Assembly: GCF_000520015.2 (NCBI RefSeq)
Contig: NZ_CP007044.2
Span: 682,001-746,000, forward strand
Source: Chania multitudinisentens RB-25
GTDB taxonomy: Bacteria > Pseudomonadota > Gammaproteobacteria > Enterobacterales > Enterobacteriaceae
Length of the DNA: 64,000 bases
Reading direction: 5' to 3'
Made by a program: the position numbers and the translations under genes. The notes beneath the pieces are model-generated. The model saw only the letters and a list, made by a program, of their open reading frames with translations. It ran no database searches and was not told the origin of the DNA. Below, one piece after another: positions 41,842 to 51,760 of this stretch (position 1 is the stretch's first letter; every line of letters begins with the position of its first letter).

Positions 41842-42544
41842 GTAAACCTCTGTAGAACCAATACGCGGTGCTTTCTATAATGGCACCGTGCCGTTGATAG
41901 AGCCGTAACGCGGCAATATTGCTTATTTGGGTCGCAATCCGCAGGCGTAACAGCTCCCGCTGCTGACACCAGGCGATCGCCGCAGCCATCAGCCGTGAAC
42001 CGGTACCCTTTCCTTGCGCACCCGGAAATACTGCCAGCAGGCCGATACGGGCTTCTTGCTGACCAATATCACGCAGGCTGACAAATCCTTCTGGCTGCCC
42101 ATCACCTCCCAGCACCAGCAAACACTGATGATCGAAAGCTCCCAATACCGCTTTCTCAATCCAGGTGGCATAAAACCGCCCACTGTCATGCTGCCCATAC
42201 CAAGGCATACGAAAACGACTGGCAGCGAATACGCTGGCCGCGGCCGCACGCAATATCGGGATATCTTCAGGCAGCGCAACACGCATGGCCGATAATGAAG
42301 CACTTTTTGTGCCAACCGGCAGGGCTAAATCGATTTCGCCTTCCACCAACCGAAAACCCAGCCCAGCCAGCGCATCGGCCAAATCAAGGCGCTGCGCGGG
42401 GATTTTGGCCTGAACCAGCGCGAAAGCATCCAACTCCGCCTTACTCACCAAGGGCGAAGCATCATCAAAATGCAGCTTGGCACTGGAGAGCTGGAAAAAT
42501 TCGCTTTCCCAGCCCAAAGGCTCAATATTGGCGTGGACGGACAT
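41828..42544 (-). CDS. wecD: dTDP-4-amino-4,6-dideoxygalactose acyltransferase
   Basis: WecD (238 residues) acetylates the amino sugar to give TDP-Fuc4NAc. The C-terminal half is a GNAT fold with the acetyl-CoA loop LAVFPGAQGKGTGSRLM at about 173-189, followed by ATQISNIAALRLYQRHG. The N-terminal half is the family-specific domain (EPLGWESEFFQLSSAKLHFD). It overlaps rffH by 23 bases and wecE by 14. Confidence 0.92.
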   Translation of the reverse strand: MSVHANIEPLGWESEFFQLSSAKLHFDDASPLVSKAELDAFALVQAKIPAQRLDLADALAGLGFRLVEGEIDLALPVGTKSASLSAMRVALPEDIPILRAAAASVFAASRFRMPWYGQHDSGRFYATWIEKAVLGAFDHQCLLVLGGDGQPEGFVSLRDIGQQEARIGLLAVFPGAQGKGTGSRLMAAAIAWCQQRELLRLRIATQISNIAALRLYQRHGAIIESTAYWFYRGLHDPI

Positions 42545-43403
42545 TCAGTAAATCCAGTAAATATTTGCCGTAGCCAGTCTTCACCAGCGCCAGAGCGGCG
42601 CGTTTTACGCCATCATCATCCAGCCAACCATTACGCCAAGCGATTTCTTCCAGGCAGGCCACCTTGAATCCCTGGCGCTTTTCCACCGTTTGTACGAAGG
42701 TGCTGGCCTCAATCAGGCTATCGTGAGTACCGGTATCAAGCCAGGCGAAACCACGGCCCAGCAGTTCAACGCTCAGTTCGCCACGCTCCAAATACATCTG
42801 GTTGATGCTGGTGATTTCCAGCTCGCCACGCGGGGAAGGTTTCACCTGCTTGGCGAAGTCCACCACTTGGGTGTCGTAAAAATACAGCCCCGTCACCGCC
42901 CAGTTGGACTTCGGCTCAACCGGTTTTTCTTCAATTGATAACGCCCGGAAATTATCATCAAACGCCACAACGCCAAAACGTTCTGGGTCCATCACCTGAT
43001 AACCGAATACCGTCGCACCCTGTAAGCCCTTGACCACGTTTTTCAGTTTTGGGCTAAAACCCTGACCGAAGTAGATGTTATCACCCAGCACCAAACAGCT
43101 CGGCTCACCGGCAATAAACTCTTCACCGATCAAAAATGCCTGCGCCAGCCCATCGGGACGCGGTTGTTCTGCATAGCTGAGATTAATACCAAACTCGGCA
43201 CCGCTACCAAGTAAACGGCGAAACGATGGCAGATCTTCCGGCGTAGAAATAATGAGCACATCCCTGATCCCAGCCAGCATCAGCACCGAAAGCGGATAGT
43301 AAATCATCGGCTTATCGTAGATAGGGAGTAATTGCTTGGAAATACCACGGGTAATCGGGTGCAAACGCGTCCCTGAACCTCCGGCAAGAATAATGCCCTT
43401 CAT
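42522..43403 (-). CDS. rffH: Glucose-1-phosphate thymidylyltransferase (RmlA2)
   Basis: RffH makes dTDP-glucose from glucose-1-phosphate and dTTP, the first step to TDP-Fuc4NAc. The 293 residues begin MKGIILAGGSGTRLHPITRGISKQLLP, the nucleotide-binding signature, and contain KPMIYYPLSVLMLAGIRD, EQPRPDGLAQAF and the metal-binding LGDNIYFG. ATG at 43403 gives this canonical start. A 176-bp gap with a hairpin separates it from rffG, the largest gap in the ECA cluster apart from wzzE-wecB. Confidence 0.96.
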   Translation of the reverse strand: MKGIILAGGSGTRLHPITRGISKQLLPIYDKPMIYYPLSVLMLAGIRDVLIISTPEDLPSFRRLLGSGAEFGINLSYAEQPRPDGLAQAFLIGEEFIAGEPSCLVLGDNIYFGQGFSPKLKNVVKGLQGATVFGYQVMDPERFGVVAFDDNFRALSIEEKPVEPKSNWAVTGLYFYDTQVVDFAKQVKPSPRGELEITSINQMYLERGELSVELLGRGFAWLDTGTHDSLIEASTFVQTVEKRQGFKVACLEEIAWRNGWLDDDGVKRAALALVKTGYGKYLLDLLNVRPRQY

Positions 43404-43428
43404 ATCGACTCCTGAACTCACAATCACA

Positions 43429-43453
43429 ACGTGGCGACTATCAGCCGCCACGT
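43429..43453. other. Hairpin in the rffG-rffH gap
   Basis: ACGTGGCG (43429-43436) and CGCCACGT (43446-43453) form a perfect 8-bp stem with a 9-base loop, starting 25 bases before the rffH ATG. It has no U tract. It may be an attenuator or an mRNA stability element. Confidence 0.4.
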
Positions 43454-43579
43454 GTTTATCGGGATGGGATTGTTCCCTGGCAATTGCAGGAACTCACGAC
43501 GTTTGTCTCTCTCTGAGATAGACTCATCATGATTCATTCGCTTACTGCCTACCTACAACTCAACGTATTTTTGGATGAA

Positions 43580-44650
43580 TTAACTCAGCCCTAAACGTTC
43601 ACCTGCATAGGAACCATCTTGAACACGACGCCACCAGGTTTCGTTATTCAGGTACCAAGCAACCGTTTTGCGGATACCGCTCTCAAAGGTTTCCTGCGGG
43701 CGCCAGCCTAACTCACGCTCGATCTTGCCCGCATCAATGGCATATCGCATATCGTGGCCGGGACGATCTGTAACATAGGTGATCAGATCGCGGTAGTTCG
43801 CCACATTTTGTGGCTTATTCGGTGCCAACTCTTCCAGCAGATCGCAGATGGCTTGCACCACTTCAATATTCTTACGCTCGTTGTGACCGCCGATGTTGTA
43901 GGTTTCACCCACTACACCTTCCGTCACCACCTGGTATAACGCCCGCGCATGATCTTCTACATACAACCAATCACGCACCTGCGCACCGTTACCGTATACC
44001 GGTAGCGGTTTACCAGAAATAGCGTTCAGGATCACCAAGGGGATCAATTTCTCAGGAAAATGATAAGGACCATAGTTATTAGAACAATTGGTGACCACCG
44101 TTGGGAAACCATAGGTACGCAACCAGGCACGCACCAGATGATCGCTTGATGCCTTGGAAGCCGAATACGGGCTGCTTGGTGCATAAGGGGTGGTTTCAGT
44201 AAACAGATCATCAGTGCCGTGCAGATCGCCATATACTTCATCGGTGGAAATATGGTGGAAACGGAAACCCTGTTTTTTCTCTTCCACCAACGCCTGCCAG
44301 TAATGGCGTGCCGCTTCCAGCATGGTGTAGGTTCCCACCACGTTGGTTTCAATAAACGCCGCAGGGCCATCAATGGAACGATCAACGTGGCTTTCTGCCG
44401 CCAGATGCATCACAACATCGGGTTGGTATTGAGCAAACACCCTATCCAGCTCGGCGCGATCGCAGATATCAACCTGCTCAAACGCATAACGCTCACTATT
44501 AGTCACCCCAGCCAGTGACTCCAGATTGCCCGCATAGGTAAGTTTATCCACCACCACCACGCTATCAGCAGTGTTGCTAATGATATGCCTTACCACAGCA
44601 GAACCGATAAAACCGGCACCGCCGGTAACCAAAATGCGTTTCAACGCCAA
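43580..44650 (-). CDS. rffG: dTDP-glucose 4,6-dehydratase
   Basis: RffG converts dTDP-glucose to dTDP-4-keto-6-deoxyglucose. The 356-residue short-chain dehydrogenase has NAD-binding GGAGFIGSAVVRH at the N-terminus, HLAAESHVDRSIDGP, the catalytic STDEVYGDL and PYSASKASSDHLVRAW (Tyr and Lys), and NIGGHNERKN. It overlaps wecC by ten bases. A second RmlB for O-antigen usually lies elsewhere; this is the ECA copy. Confidence 0.96.
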   Translation of the reverse strand: MALKRILVTGGAGFIGSAVVRHIISNTADSVVVVDKLTYAGNLESLAGVTNSERYAFEQVDICDRAELDRVFAQYQPDVVMHLAAESHVDRSIDGPAAFIETNVVGTYTMLEAARHYWQALVEEKKQGFRFHHISTDEVYGDLHGTDDLFTETTPYAPSSPYSASKASSDHLVRAWLRTYGFPTVVTNCSNNYGPYHFPEKLIPLVILNAISGKPLPVYGNGAQVRDWLYVEDHARALYQVVTEGVVGETYNIGGHNERKNIEVVQAICDLLEELAPNKPQNVANYRDLITYVTDRPGHDMRYAIDAGKIERELGWRPQETFESGIRKTVAWYLNNETWWRRVQDGSYAGERLGLS

Positions 44651-45903
44651 ACTCCTTTGGTATCAACAATCCAGGTCTGTTTGATCTCTTCAGGCTTAAT
44701 TGCTTTGAATTCTTTGTGATCGACCAGCATCACGATCACATCAGCCTGATGCAATGCTACGGCAAGATCTTTCAAAATCACATGACCCGCCAAAGACTTT
44801 GGCAATTGCTCAACGTTCGGTTCCACAGCCAGCGTTTCACCTACGTGCCAGTCAGCAATCAGGTGGGCGACCTCTACCGCTGGGCTTTCACGCAGATCGT
44901 CAATATTGGGTTTAAACGCCAAACCAAAACAGGCAATCTTCACTTCGGAAGCTCGTTTGTTAGTGGCTGCCAGGCAGTCTGCGACTGCCGTTTTAACGCG
45001 ATCAACGACCCAGAGCGGTTTACCGTCGTTTACCAGGCGTGCTGTGTGGATCAAACGAGCCTGCTGTGGGTTTTGCGCAACAATAAACCAGGGATCAACG
45101 GCGATACAGTGCCCACCCACCCCAGGGCCTGGCTGCAAAATATTGACACGCGGATGGCGATTAGCCAGCCGGATCAGTTCCCACACATTGATACCTTGCT
45201 CAGCACAAATCAGCGACAATTCATTAGCAAAAGCGATGTTGACATCACGGAAGCTATTTTCCGTTAACTTACACATCTCGGCAGTGCGTGAATTGGTGAC
45301 AACACATTCACCTTCAAGGAAAATTTTATACAGCGCGCTGGCGCGTTCGGAGCATTTCGGCGTCATCCCACCGATAACACGATCATTCCGAATCAGTTCA
45401 ACCATCACCTGCCCTGGTAGAACACGTTCAGGACAATAAGCGATATTCACGTCAGCCTGCTCACCCGCATTTTGTGGGAAACTGAGATCGCTACGTGCTT
45501 CAGCCAACCATTGCGCCATCTGCTCGGTCGCCCCTACTGGTGAAGTCGATTCCAGAATCACCAGATCGCCTTTTTTCAGCACCGGAGCCAGCGACCTAGC
45601 CGCCGCTTCAACATAGGCCAGATCGGGCTCATGATCACCTTTGAACGGGGTTGGTACCGCAATCAGGAAAGCATCAGCCGCCAACGGTTTGCTCACCGCT
45701 TGCAGGTATCCTCCTTCGACCGCTTCTTTCACCACGCGATCCAGATCCGGCTCCACGATATGAATTGCACCACGATTAATGGTATCTACCGCATGCTGAT
45801 TAACATCTACACCCACCACTTTTTTCTTGCGGGAAGCAAACGCCGCCGCCGTTGGCAAGCCGATGTAACCCAGGCCAATAACTGAAATAGTGTTAAAACT
45901 CAT
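44641..45903 (-). CDS. wecC: UDP-N-acetyl-D-mannosamine dehydrogenase
   Basis: WecC oxidises UDP-ManNAc to UDP-ManNAcA with two NAD+. The 420 residues have GLGYIGLPTAAAFASRKK at the N-terminus, YCPERVLPG, LTENSFRDVNIAFANELS and the catalytic cysteine in GPGVGGHCIAVDPWF near 266. The C-terminal UDP-binding domain contains FGLAFKPNIDDLRESPAVEV. It overlaps wecB by four bases and rffG by ten. Confidence 0.96.
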   Translation of the reverse strand: MSFNTISVIGLGYIGLPTAAAFASRKKKVVGVDVNQHAVDTINRGAIHIVEPDLDRVVKEAVEGGYLQAVSKPLAADAFLIAVPTPFKGDHEPDLAYVEAAARSLAPVLKKGDLVILESTSPVGATEQMAQWLAEARSDLSFPQNAGEQADVNIAYCPERVLPGQVMVELIRNDRVIGGMTPKCSERASALYKIFLEGECVVTNSRTAEMCKLTENSFRDVNIAFANELSLICAEQGINVWELIRLANRHPRVNILQPGPGVGGHCIAVDPWFIVAQNPQQARLIHTARLVNDGKPLWVVDRVKTAVADCLAATNKRASEVKIACFGLAFKPNIDDLRESPAVEVAHLIADWHVGETLAVEPNVEQLPKSLAGHVILKDLAVALHQADVIVMLVDHKEFKAIKPEEIKQTWIVDTKGVWR

Positions 45904-47030
45904 AGTGTCACCTGATGATTCTTTAAAGCTTCGAGGATACGTTGGCAGGCATGCCCGTCACCGTAAGGGTTATGTGCCCGACTCATAGCATGATATTCGC
46001 TTTCATCCGTTAATAACTGAGTGACCGCACCGACAATTTTAGTCACATCAGTTCCCACCAGCCGCACCGTTCCAGCATCCACTGCTTCTGGTCGTTCTGT
46101 AGTATCACGCATCACTAACACCGGCTTACCCAGCGATGGAGCCTCTTCCTGAATACCGCCTGAGTCAGTCAGAATCATGTAAGAGCGCGTCATCAGGTAA
46201 ACAAATGGCAGATAATCTTGCGGCTCGATAAGCATAATGTTGTCGATGCCTTTCAGAATCCGATTGACTGGCTCGCTGACATTAGGATTAAGGTGTACTG
46301 GGTAAACCACTTGCACTTCCGGGTGTTGGCGAGCGATGTCCGCCAGTGCGCTGCAAATGCGTTCGAACCCACCACCAAAGCTTTCACGACGGTGACCAGT
46401 AACCAGAATTAATTTCTTATTAGCATCCAGAAAGGGATAACGCTGCTCCAGACTGTTAGACAATACTTCGTCACTAAGGATACGATCGCGTACCCAGAAC
46501 AGCGCATCAATCACCGTATTGCCCGTAACGACAATATGATCATCCTGCAACGATTCCCGCAGCAGATTCTGGCGCGAATTCTCCGTCGGCGCGAAATGAT
46601 ACATCGCCAGATGGCCCGTCAACTTACGGTTTGCCTCTTCGGGCCAGGGTGAGTAGAGATTACCGGTACGTAACCCGGCTTCCACATGCCCAACGGGAAT
46701 ACGCTGATAAAACGCTGCCAGGCTGGTCGCCATCGTGGTAGTGGTATCACCGTGCACCAGCACCACATCAGGTTTGAAGTCTTCCAGAACCCCTTTCAAC
46801 CCTTCCAGAATACGGCAGGTGATTTCATTCAGCCCCTGGCCAGGTTTCATGATGTTCAGGTCATAATCCGGTACTATTTCAAACAAACGTAATACCTGAT
46901 CCAACATCTCACGATGCTGTGCCGTAACGCAGACTCTTGATTCAAAGGCTTTATCCTGAGCCAAAGCATGTACCAGAGGAGCCATCTTAATGGCTTCCGG
47001 CCTTGTGCCAAAAACAGTCAACACTTTCAC
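45900..47030 (-). CDS. wecB: UDP-N-acetylglucosamine 2-epimerase (non-hydrolysing)
   Basis: WecB makes UDP-ManNAc from UDP-GlcNAc. The 376 residues show VLTVFGTRPEAIKMAPLVHAL, VLVHGDTTTTMA, VEAGLRTGNLYSPWPEE, LVTGHRRESFG and LTDSGGIQEEAPSLGKPVLVMRDTTERPEA. The start is GTG at 47030 by homology (MKVLTVFGTRP); a longer frame upstream runs into the intergenic region. It is coupled to wecC. A 197-bp gap with one hairpin separates it from wzzE. Confidence 0.95.
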   Translation of the reverse strand: MKVLTVFGTRPEAIKMAPLVHALAQDKAFESRVCVTAQHREMLDQVLRLFEIVPDYDLNIMKPGQGLNEITCRILEGLKGVLEDFKPDVVLVHGDTTTTMATSLAAFYQRIPVGHVEAGLRTGNLYSPWPEEANRKLTGHLAMYHFAPTENSRQNLLRESLQDDHIVVTGNTVIDALFWVRDRILSDEVLSNSLEQRYPFLDANKKLILVTGHRRESFGGGFERICSALADIARQHPEVQVVYPVHLNPNVSEPVNRILKGIDNIMLIEPQDYLPFVYLMTRSYMILTDSGGIQEEAPSLGKPVLVMRDTTERPEAVDAGTVRLVGTDVTKIVGAVTQLLTDESEYHAMSRAHNPYGDGHACQRILEALKNHQVTL

Positions 47031-47144
47031 AGCGAATCTCTTTTGGTCGGTGAATCGCAGGCGAACCTGCAAATTGAGCACTTACGCACCCATCAACAAA
47101 ATTACTTTATACCTGCTACAGCGTTGTTAAGCACATCTACTCAT

Positions 47145-47162
47145 CCCCAGGAACTCCTGGGG
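47145..47162. other. Palindromic hairpin in the wzzE-wecB gap
   Basis: CCCCAGGA (47145-47152) pairs with TCCTGGGG (47155-47162), an 8-bp perfect stem. It could end the wecA-wzzE message or protect it. No U tract follows. The rest of the gap shows nothing recognisable. Confidence 0.4.
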
Positions 47163-47227
47163 TTTCACGTAGTGGCTACCCCGCGCTACAACCTAAAATC
47201 CATTTGGCTATATAGGGATAGGGGTGC

Positions 47228-48280
47228 TTAACGACGCGGCCTGCGCACCAAAGCAACTCCAGCACCAATCAGAGCACCGATCGTGCCCCACATAATCAAC
47301 CAGAATACGCGGCGCGGGCTATCGCGCTTTACCGGCTCCTCTGGCGTACGCAAATAGCGGTAAGTCTGGAACTTGGCATCCAACGTCGGGCCAACGTTCA
47401 AGGTTGCCAGCATGGCGCGATTTTGATCGTAATCCAAGTCATAAGTTGGCCCGGAAGCCTGCAACCCCTCCAAACGTGCCTGGAGCATTGGCTTACCCAG
47501 CAGGAATAACTCGGAATCCGGTAGTTGTTCTGACGGTGTATCCGTCTGAATCCGGCTAATTCCCTGCTGCTGCGCAATTTTCAGCGCCTGTTGAACGGTA
47601 TTAAGCTCACGTTGGTAAACAGCATCTGCCACCGCTTCCTGGCGTTTAACCTGCGCTTTCATCGAAGTGGTACGTGCAGCCCAAGCCCCCTGAACTTCTT
47701 CATTCAGATGTTGCGCAGCCCGATGGCTGGCGAACGCGATATACTGACGCAACAAACGATTGGAGTCAGGTGCCGTTTCCGCCGTCAACTTCACACCATC
47801 GTTAAGCACTTTTTTATCATCACGTGGCGTGAATTGAATATTATTAATCAATTCATCAAGTAATGCCGCATCAGCACGTGCATCGCCTTCCTGACGCTGC
47901 TTGTAATAATCACTTTGCAGCCAGAAATCACGCCGTGTGTCATAAGCCGCTAATTGCATGATGAATTCATTATAAGCTTCATCAGCAATACCCGGTTGTT
48001 CACCCGCCACCGCTGGCGTTGTGCGCACATCAAGGTTGCGCAGGAACTGCTGTTGAGAGTAATACCCCCCCAGCGCATTTACCGTTGGCTTATCGGTGAT
48101 TGCTGCCGCACTCCATTCCTGTTTGACCAGGTAGGAGATAATCAATGCAACGGCGGCAAACAACACAGCGAAGCCGATAATCCACTTTTTACCGCGCCAC
48201 AACGTGCAGCATAAACCACGGATATCAAGTTCATTATCGACCACCGGGGTATTTTTTTCAGACATTGTTTCTGGAGTCAT
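47228..48280 (-). CDS. wzzE: ECA chain-length regulator WzzE
   Basis: WzzE (350 residues) is a polysaccharide co-polymerase that sets ECA chain length and is needed for cyclic ECA. It has two membrane spans flanking a large helical periplasmic domain: WIIGFAVLFAAVALIISYLVKQ near 33-54, and FWLIMWGTIGALIGAGVALV near the C-terminus. The N-terminal ELDIRGLCCTLWRGKKW is the family cytoplasmic signature. ATG at 48280 is given; the fifth-codon downstream ATG (MSEKN) is possible. It follows wecA by 20 bp. Confidence 0.94.
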   Translation of the reverse strand: MTPETMSEKNTPVVDNELDIRGLCCTLWRGKKWIIGFAVLFAAVALIISYLVKQEWSAAAITDKPTVNALGGYYSQQQFLRNLDVRTTPAVAGEQPGIADEAYNEFIMQLAAYDTRRDFWLQSDYYKQRQEGDARADAALLDELINNIQFTPRDDKKVLNDGVKLTAETAPDSNRLLRQYIAFASHRAAQHLNEEVQGAWAARTTSMKAQVKRQEAVADAVYQRELNTVQQALKIAQQQGISRIQTDTPSEQLPDSELFLLGKPMLQARLEGLQASGPTYDLDYDQNRAMLATLNVGPTLDAKFQTYRYLRTPEEPVKRDSPRRVFWLIMWGTIGALIGAGVALVRRPRR

Positions 48281-48300
48281 CTCTGCCCAAAAGCCTCAGG

Positions 48301-49398
48301 TTAAGGTACTTGCTTATTGTTCGTTGAATGTCGGATACGGCGCTTAACGCGTTTGATATAACGCGCCACGCGCCATGCACGTTTGATGCAGTATCCATAG
48401 AGGAAAAAAGCAAGCAAGAATAATACCAACATTATCCATTCAGGGATAAAAGTCAGGCGTTCACCGAGCACACCAATGGCTGCCAGAAGCGCAGCTGCCA
48501 AAGTAATCAGAATAAAAGCCTGACGCGGCGTAAAACCTGCCCGCATAATCAGATGATGAATGTGCTGACGATCAGGAGAAAATGGGCTCATACCCTTACG
48601 CAGACGGCGATACATAATCGCAATCATATCCATCAATGGTATAGCAATGATCCACAATGCCGTTACCGGTTTGATCGGATGGGTTGCCCCTTGGGAACTT
48701 TGCAACAGCAGCCAGATGGCCGTAAAACCAATCAGCGTACTGCCCGCATCACCCATAAATACCTTGTACCGACGGCCCAGGATGCCAAGGTTAAGCAGAA
48801 TATAAGGAACAATCGCCGCCAGCATGGCGAAACACCAGAAAGCGAGATCGGAATGACCACTCAGGTAGAACAGTAAGCCCAATGCTCCAAACGAAACGCA
48901 GGAAAGCCCTCCCAGCAACCCATCAATACCATCAACCATGTTAAAAGCGTTGATCGCCGCCCAGACAGCAAATAACGTGATCAGATAACCAAACGGCCCC
49001 AACAGCATTTCCCAACCGCCAAATACATAACCGAAGCTACGCAGGTAGAGACCAGCAAAAACCATCATGGCAACGCCGACCAAAGCCTGGATCGTGGCAC
49101 GTATTTTAACACTGATGTCAAAGCGATCATCCAGAGCCCCAACGAACACCAATACGCCCGCACAGACCAGATAAAGTTTAGCGTGCGCAATAGGTTGGTT
49201 GGAGATCAGAAAGGCAAAGCAGATACCTGCATAAACAGAAATACCACCAACCAGCGGGATCAAACCCTGGTGACGTTTACGGTAATTAGGTTTATCAACC
49301 AAGCCGATACGCTTTGCTACCTTCCGGGCAACAAATAAAAAAGCCAGAGAGAACAGGAAAACAAAAAGAATTTCAGTACTCATAGTGAGTAAATTCAC
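48301..49398 (-). CDS. wecA: Undecaprenyl-phosphate GlcNAc-1-phosphate transferase
   Basis: WecA starts ECA (and often O-antigen) synthesis by making undecaprenyl-PP-GlcNAc. The 365-residue protein has about eleven spans and the PNPT-family motifs GALDDRFDI, NAFNMVDGIDGLLGG, VFMGDAGSTLIGF and the substrate loop SPFSPDRQHIHHL. The start is GTG at 49398 (NLLTMSTEILF), as in E. coli; upstream in-frame codons do not match the family. It is the first gene of the ECA operon, with a 288-bp gap to rho that should hold its promoter. Confidence 0.95.
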   Translation of the reverse strand: MNLLTMSTEILFVFLFSLAFLFVARKVAKRIGLVDKPNYRKRHQGLIPLVGGISVYAGICFAFLISNQPIAHAKLYLVCAGVLVFVGALDDRFDISVKIRATIQALVGVAMMVFAGLYLRSFGYVFGGWEMLLGPFGYLITLFAVWAAINAFNMVDGIDGLLGGLSCVSFGALGLLFYLSGHSDLAFWCFAMLAAIVPYILLNLGILGRRYKVFMGDAGSTLIGFTAIWLLLQSSQGATHPIKPVTALWIIAIPLMDMIAIMYRRLRKGMSPFSPDRQHIHHLIMRAGFTPRQAFILITLAAALLAAIGVLGERLTFIPEWIMLVLFLLAFFLYGYCIKRAWRVARYIKRVKRRIRHSTNNKQVP

Positions 49399-49639
49399 AG
49401 TTAACAAATCTCTGAAAAAGATGAGGCAGCTTAACATGAGTAACAAACGGTACCATATGCAAAGGCTGCCTTTCAGTCATTTCCTATGACAACAGACATG
49501 CATGCTTAATCATGTCCCTAAGTCATTTCTCACTTCAACCTACCCACGCCCACGAAGAACGTAAACAAGATGAATTCTCAGTAAGTTGTAAAAAAAACTT
49601 ACTTTTCCTTTACTATTACTTATCGTATCCGCCAAAAGC

Positions 49640-49667
49640 AAAAAACGCCACGACTAGGCGCGGCGTT
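49640..49667 (-). terminator. Terminator of rho
   Basis: On the minus strand AACGCCGCG (49667-49659) pairs with CGTGGCGTT (49652-49644) with one G-U pair and a 6-base loop, followed by TTTT. It sits 20 bases after the rho stop. Confidence 0.82.
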
Positions 49668-49686
49668 CCTCGAATTTTTTGCTGAA

Positions 49687-50946
49687 TTATGAACGTTTCA
49701 TCATGTCAAAGAATTCATCATTGGTTTTGGTCATTGCCAATTTATTAATGAGGAACTCCATCGCATCGATCTCGCCCATCGGATGAATGATCTTGCGCAA
49801 GATCCACATTTTTTGCAGTTCTTCAGACGTTGTGAGCAATTCTTCTTTACGAGTACCGGAACGGTTGTAATCGATAGCAGGGAATACACGCTTCTCAGCG
49901 ATTTTACGCGCCAGATGCAACTCCATGTTACCAGTACCTTTAAACTCTTCGTAGATAACCTCGTCCATTTTGGAACCCGTATCGACCAGCGCAGTAGCGA
50001 TGATGGTCAGGCTTCCCCCTTCCTCAACGTTACGTGCAGCACCGAAGAAACGCTTTGGACGATGCAGGGCGTTGGCATCTACACCACCGGTCAACACCTT
50101 GCCGGAAGCAGGCACCACGGTGTTGTAAGCTCGCGCCAAACGGGTGATCGAATCAAGCAGAATGATAACGTCTTTTTTATGTTCAACCAGACGTTTAGCC
50201 TTTTCAATCACCATTTCTGCAACCTGCACGTGGCGGGAAGCTGGCTCATCAAAGGTAGAAGCGATAACTTCACCTTTTACCAGACGCTGCATCTCGGTCA
50301 CTTCTTCTGGACGTTCGTCAATCAGCAACACCATGAGGACACAGTCTGGATGGTTGTAAGCGATGCTCTGCGCAATATTTTGCAACAGCATGGTCTTACC
50401 AGCCTTCGGCGGCGCCACTATCAAACCACGTTGACCACGGCCAATCGGCGCTGCCAGATCCAGCACGCGTGCCGTCAGATCTTCAGTGGAGCCATTGCCG
50501 CGTTCCATGCGCAAACGAGAATTAGCGTGCAGCGGCGTCAAGTTTTCGAACAGGATCTTGCTGCGGGCATTTTCCGGTTTGTCGTAGTTGACTTCATTCA
50601 CTTTCAACAGAGCAAAATAACGCTCGCCTTCTTTTGGCGGACGAATCTTACCGGAAATGGTATCACCTGTGCGGAGGTTGAAACGGCGAATTTGGCTGGG
50701 GGAAACGTAGATATCATCAGGGCCGGCGAGGTAGGAACTGTCTCCAGAACGGAGGAAACCAAACCCGTCCTGTAATATTTCCAACACGCCATCACCGAAG
50801 ATATCTTCCCCGCTTTTCGCATGTTGCTTAAGTATAGAGAAGATAATGTCCTGCTTGCGCAGGCGGGCAAGGTTTTCCAACCCCATACTTTCGCCGAGAC
50901 TAATCAGATCAGAAACCGGCGTATTCTTTAATTCGGTAAGATTCAT
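49687..50946 (-). CDS. rho: Transcription termination factor Rho
   Basis: Rho is the hexameric RNA-dependent ATPase that ends transcription. The 419 residues start MNLTELKNTPVSDLISLGE. They include the cold-shock-like RNA-binding fold (GFGFLRSGDSSYLAGPDDIYVS), Walker A VAPPKAGKTML near 178-187, the Q loop and R loop (VDANALHRPKRFFGAARN) and the C-terminal KRVFPAIDYNRSGTRKEELL. The 487-bp leader upstream is consistent with autogenous control by termination. Confidence 0.98.
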   Translation of the reverse strand: MNLTELKNTPVSDLISLGESMGLENLARLRKQDIIFSILKQHAKSGEDIFGDGVLEILQDGFGFLRSGDSSYLAGPDDIYVSPSQIRRFNLRTGDTISGKIRPPKEGERYFALLKVNEVNYDKPENARSKILFENLTPLHANSRLRMERGNGSTEDLTARVLDLAAPIGRGQRGLIVAPPKAGKTMLLQNIAQSIAYNHPDCVLMVLLIDERPEEVTEMQRLVKGEVIASTFDEPASRHVQVAEMVIEKAKRLVEHKKDVIILLDSITRLARAYNTVVPASGKVLTGGVDANALHRPKRFFGAARNVEEGGSLTIIATALVDTGSKMDEVIYEEFKGTGNMELHLARKIAEKRVFPAIDYNRSGTRKEELLTTSEELQKMWILRKIIHPMGEIDAMEFLINKLAMTKTNDEFFDMMKRS

Positions 50947-51433
50947 AATGGTGGGTTCTTAAACTCGGGGTATGTCTCGAACTTATATCGTGAATGGTAT
51001 GGCAGCGTCATACGTGCCTGTCTACTGGGCGTTCGATCACCGGGCCGTTGAGCCGTCACGGTAAGAAGTAGCTTACATGAGACGTATGCATTAACGGTTT
51101 AAGCTCGAGGACGCCTTAAAACTGTTTTTTTGCAAAACTGTATGGTTGTCGAAACATAGACCGAATTCGCATTCAATGCCAATGATTCAACACAGAGTAA
51201 AACTTAGATTCAAATTCTTTAGATTTAATGCTTAAGGCAAGTTTTATATGCAGTGTGGTCAAATTTAACACGCTTTAGAGCAGGCGTCTAGCGGTGAATT
51301 ACACATCCTCCCCCAGACACCTATCATACATCGCATCATCACTATGCAGATGACGCTAAAATCCGTTCTTGTCAACGCACCTGATGGATTACATTATTAC
51401 GCGTTTACAGCCCGGCGGTAACCAGAAATTGGG
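50947..51433 (-). other. Long rho leader / rho-trxA intergenic region without a clear gene
   Basis: This stretch of 487 bp has no convincing CDS. E. coli has the 33-codon leader rhoL here, but I find no matching peptide. The best short frame is an 18-codon ORF at 51116-51172 (MRIRSMFRQPYSF...), with a poor ribosome site. The transcribed leader probably contains C-rich, Rho-loading sequence for autoregulation. Confidence 0.45.
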
Positions 51434-51760
51434 TTACAGGTTCGCGTTCAAAAAATCTTTGAGTTGACCTTTGGACAGAGCACCCACCTTGGTTGCTGCC
51501 ACTTCACCGTTCTTGAACAACAACAGCGTAGGGATGCCGCGAATACCATATTTAGGTGCGGTAGCTGGGTTTTGATCGATGTTCAGCTTGGTAATGGTCA
51601 GTTTGCCTGCAAACTCTTCGGCAATCTCATCCAAAATCGGAGCAATCATCTTACACGGACCACACCATTCAGCCCAAAAATCAACCAGAATTGGCCCTTC
51701 GGCTTTCAGCACATCAGCGTTGAAGCTGTCATCAGTCAGGTGAATAATTTTATCGCTCAT
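51434..51760 (-). CDS. trxA: Thioredoxin 1
   Basis: TrxA is the main cytoplasmic thiol-disulfide reductant. The 108 residues match E. coli thioredoxin closely, with the active site WAEWCGPCKMIAP (Cys33 and Cys36) and the cis-proline loop RGIPTLLLFKNGE. It is divergent from rhlB across 131 bp and upstream of rho on the same strand, as in E. coli. Confidence 0.98.
   Translation of the reverse strand: MSDKIIHLTDDSFNADVLKAEGPILVDFWAEWCGPCKMIAPILDEIAEEFAGKLTITKLNIDQNPATAPKYGIRGIPTLLLFKNGEVAATKVGALSKGQLKDFLNANL

Noticed and set aside
49783..50775. A 330-codon plus-strand ORF opposite rho
   Set aside because: Antisense of a highly conserved gene; no ribosome site and no family resemblance.
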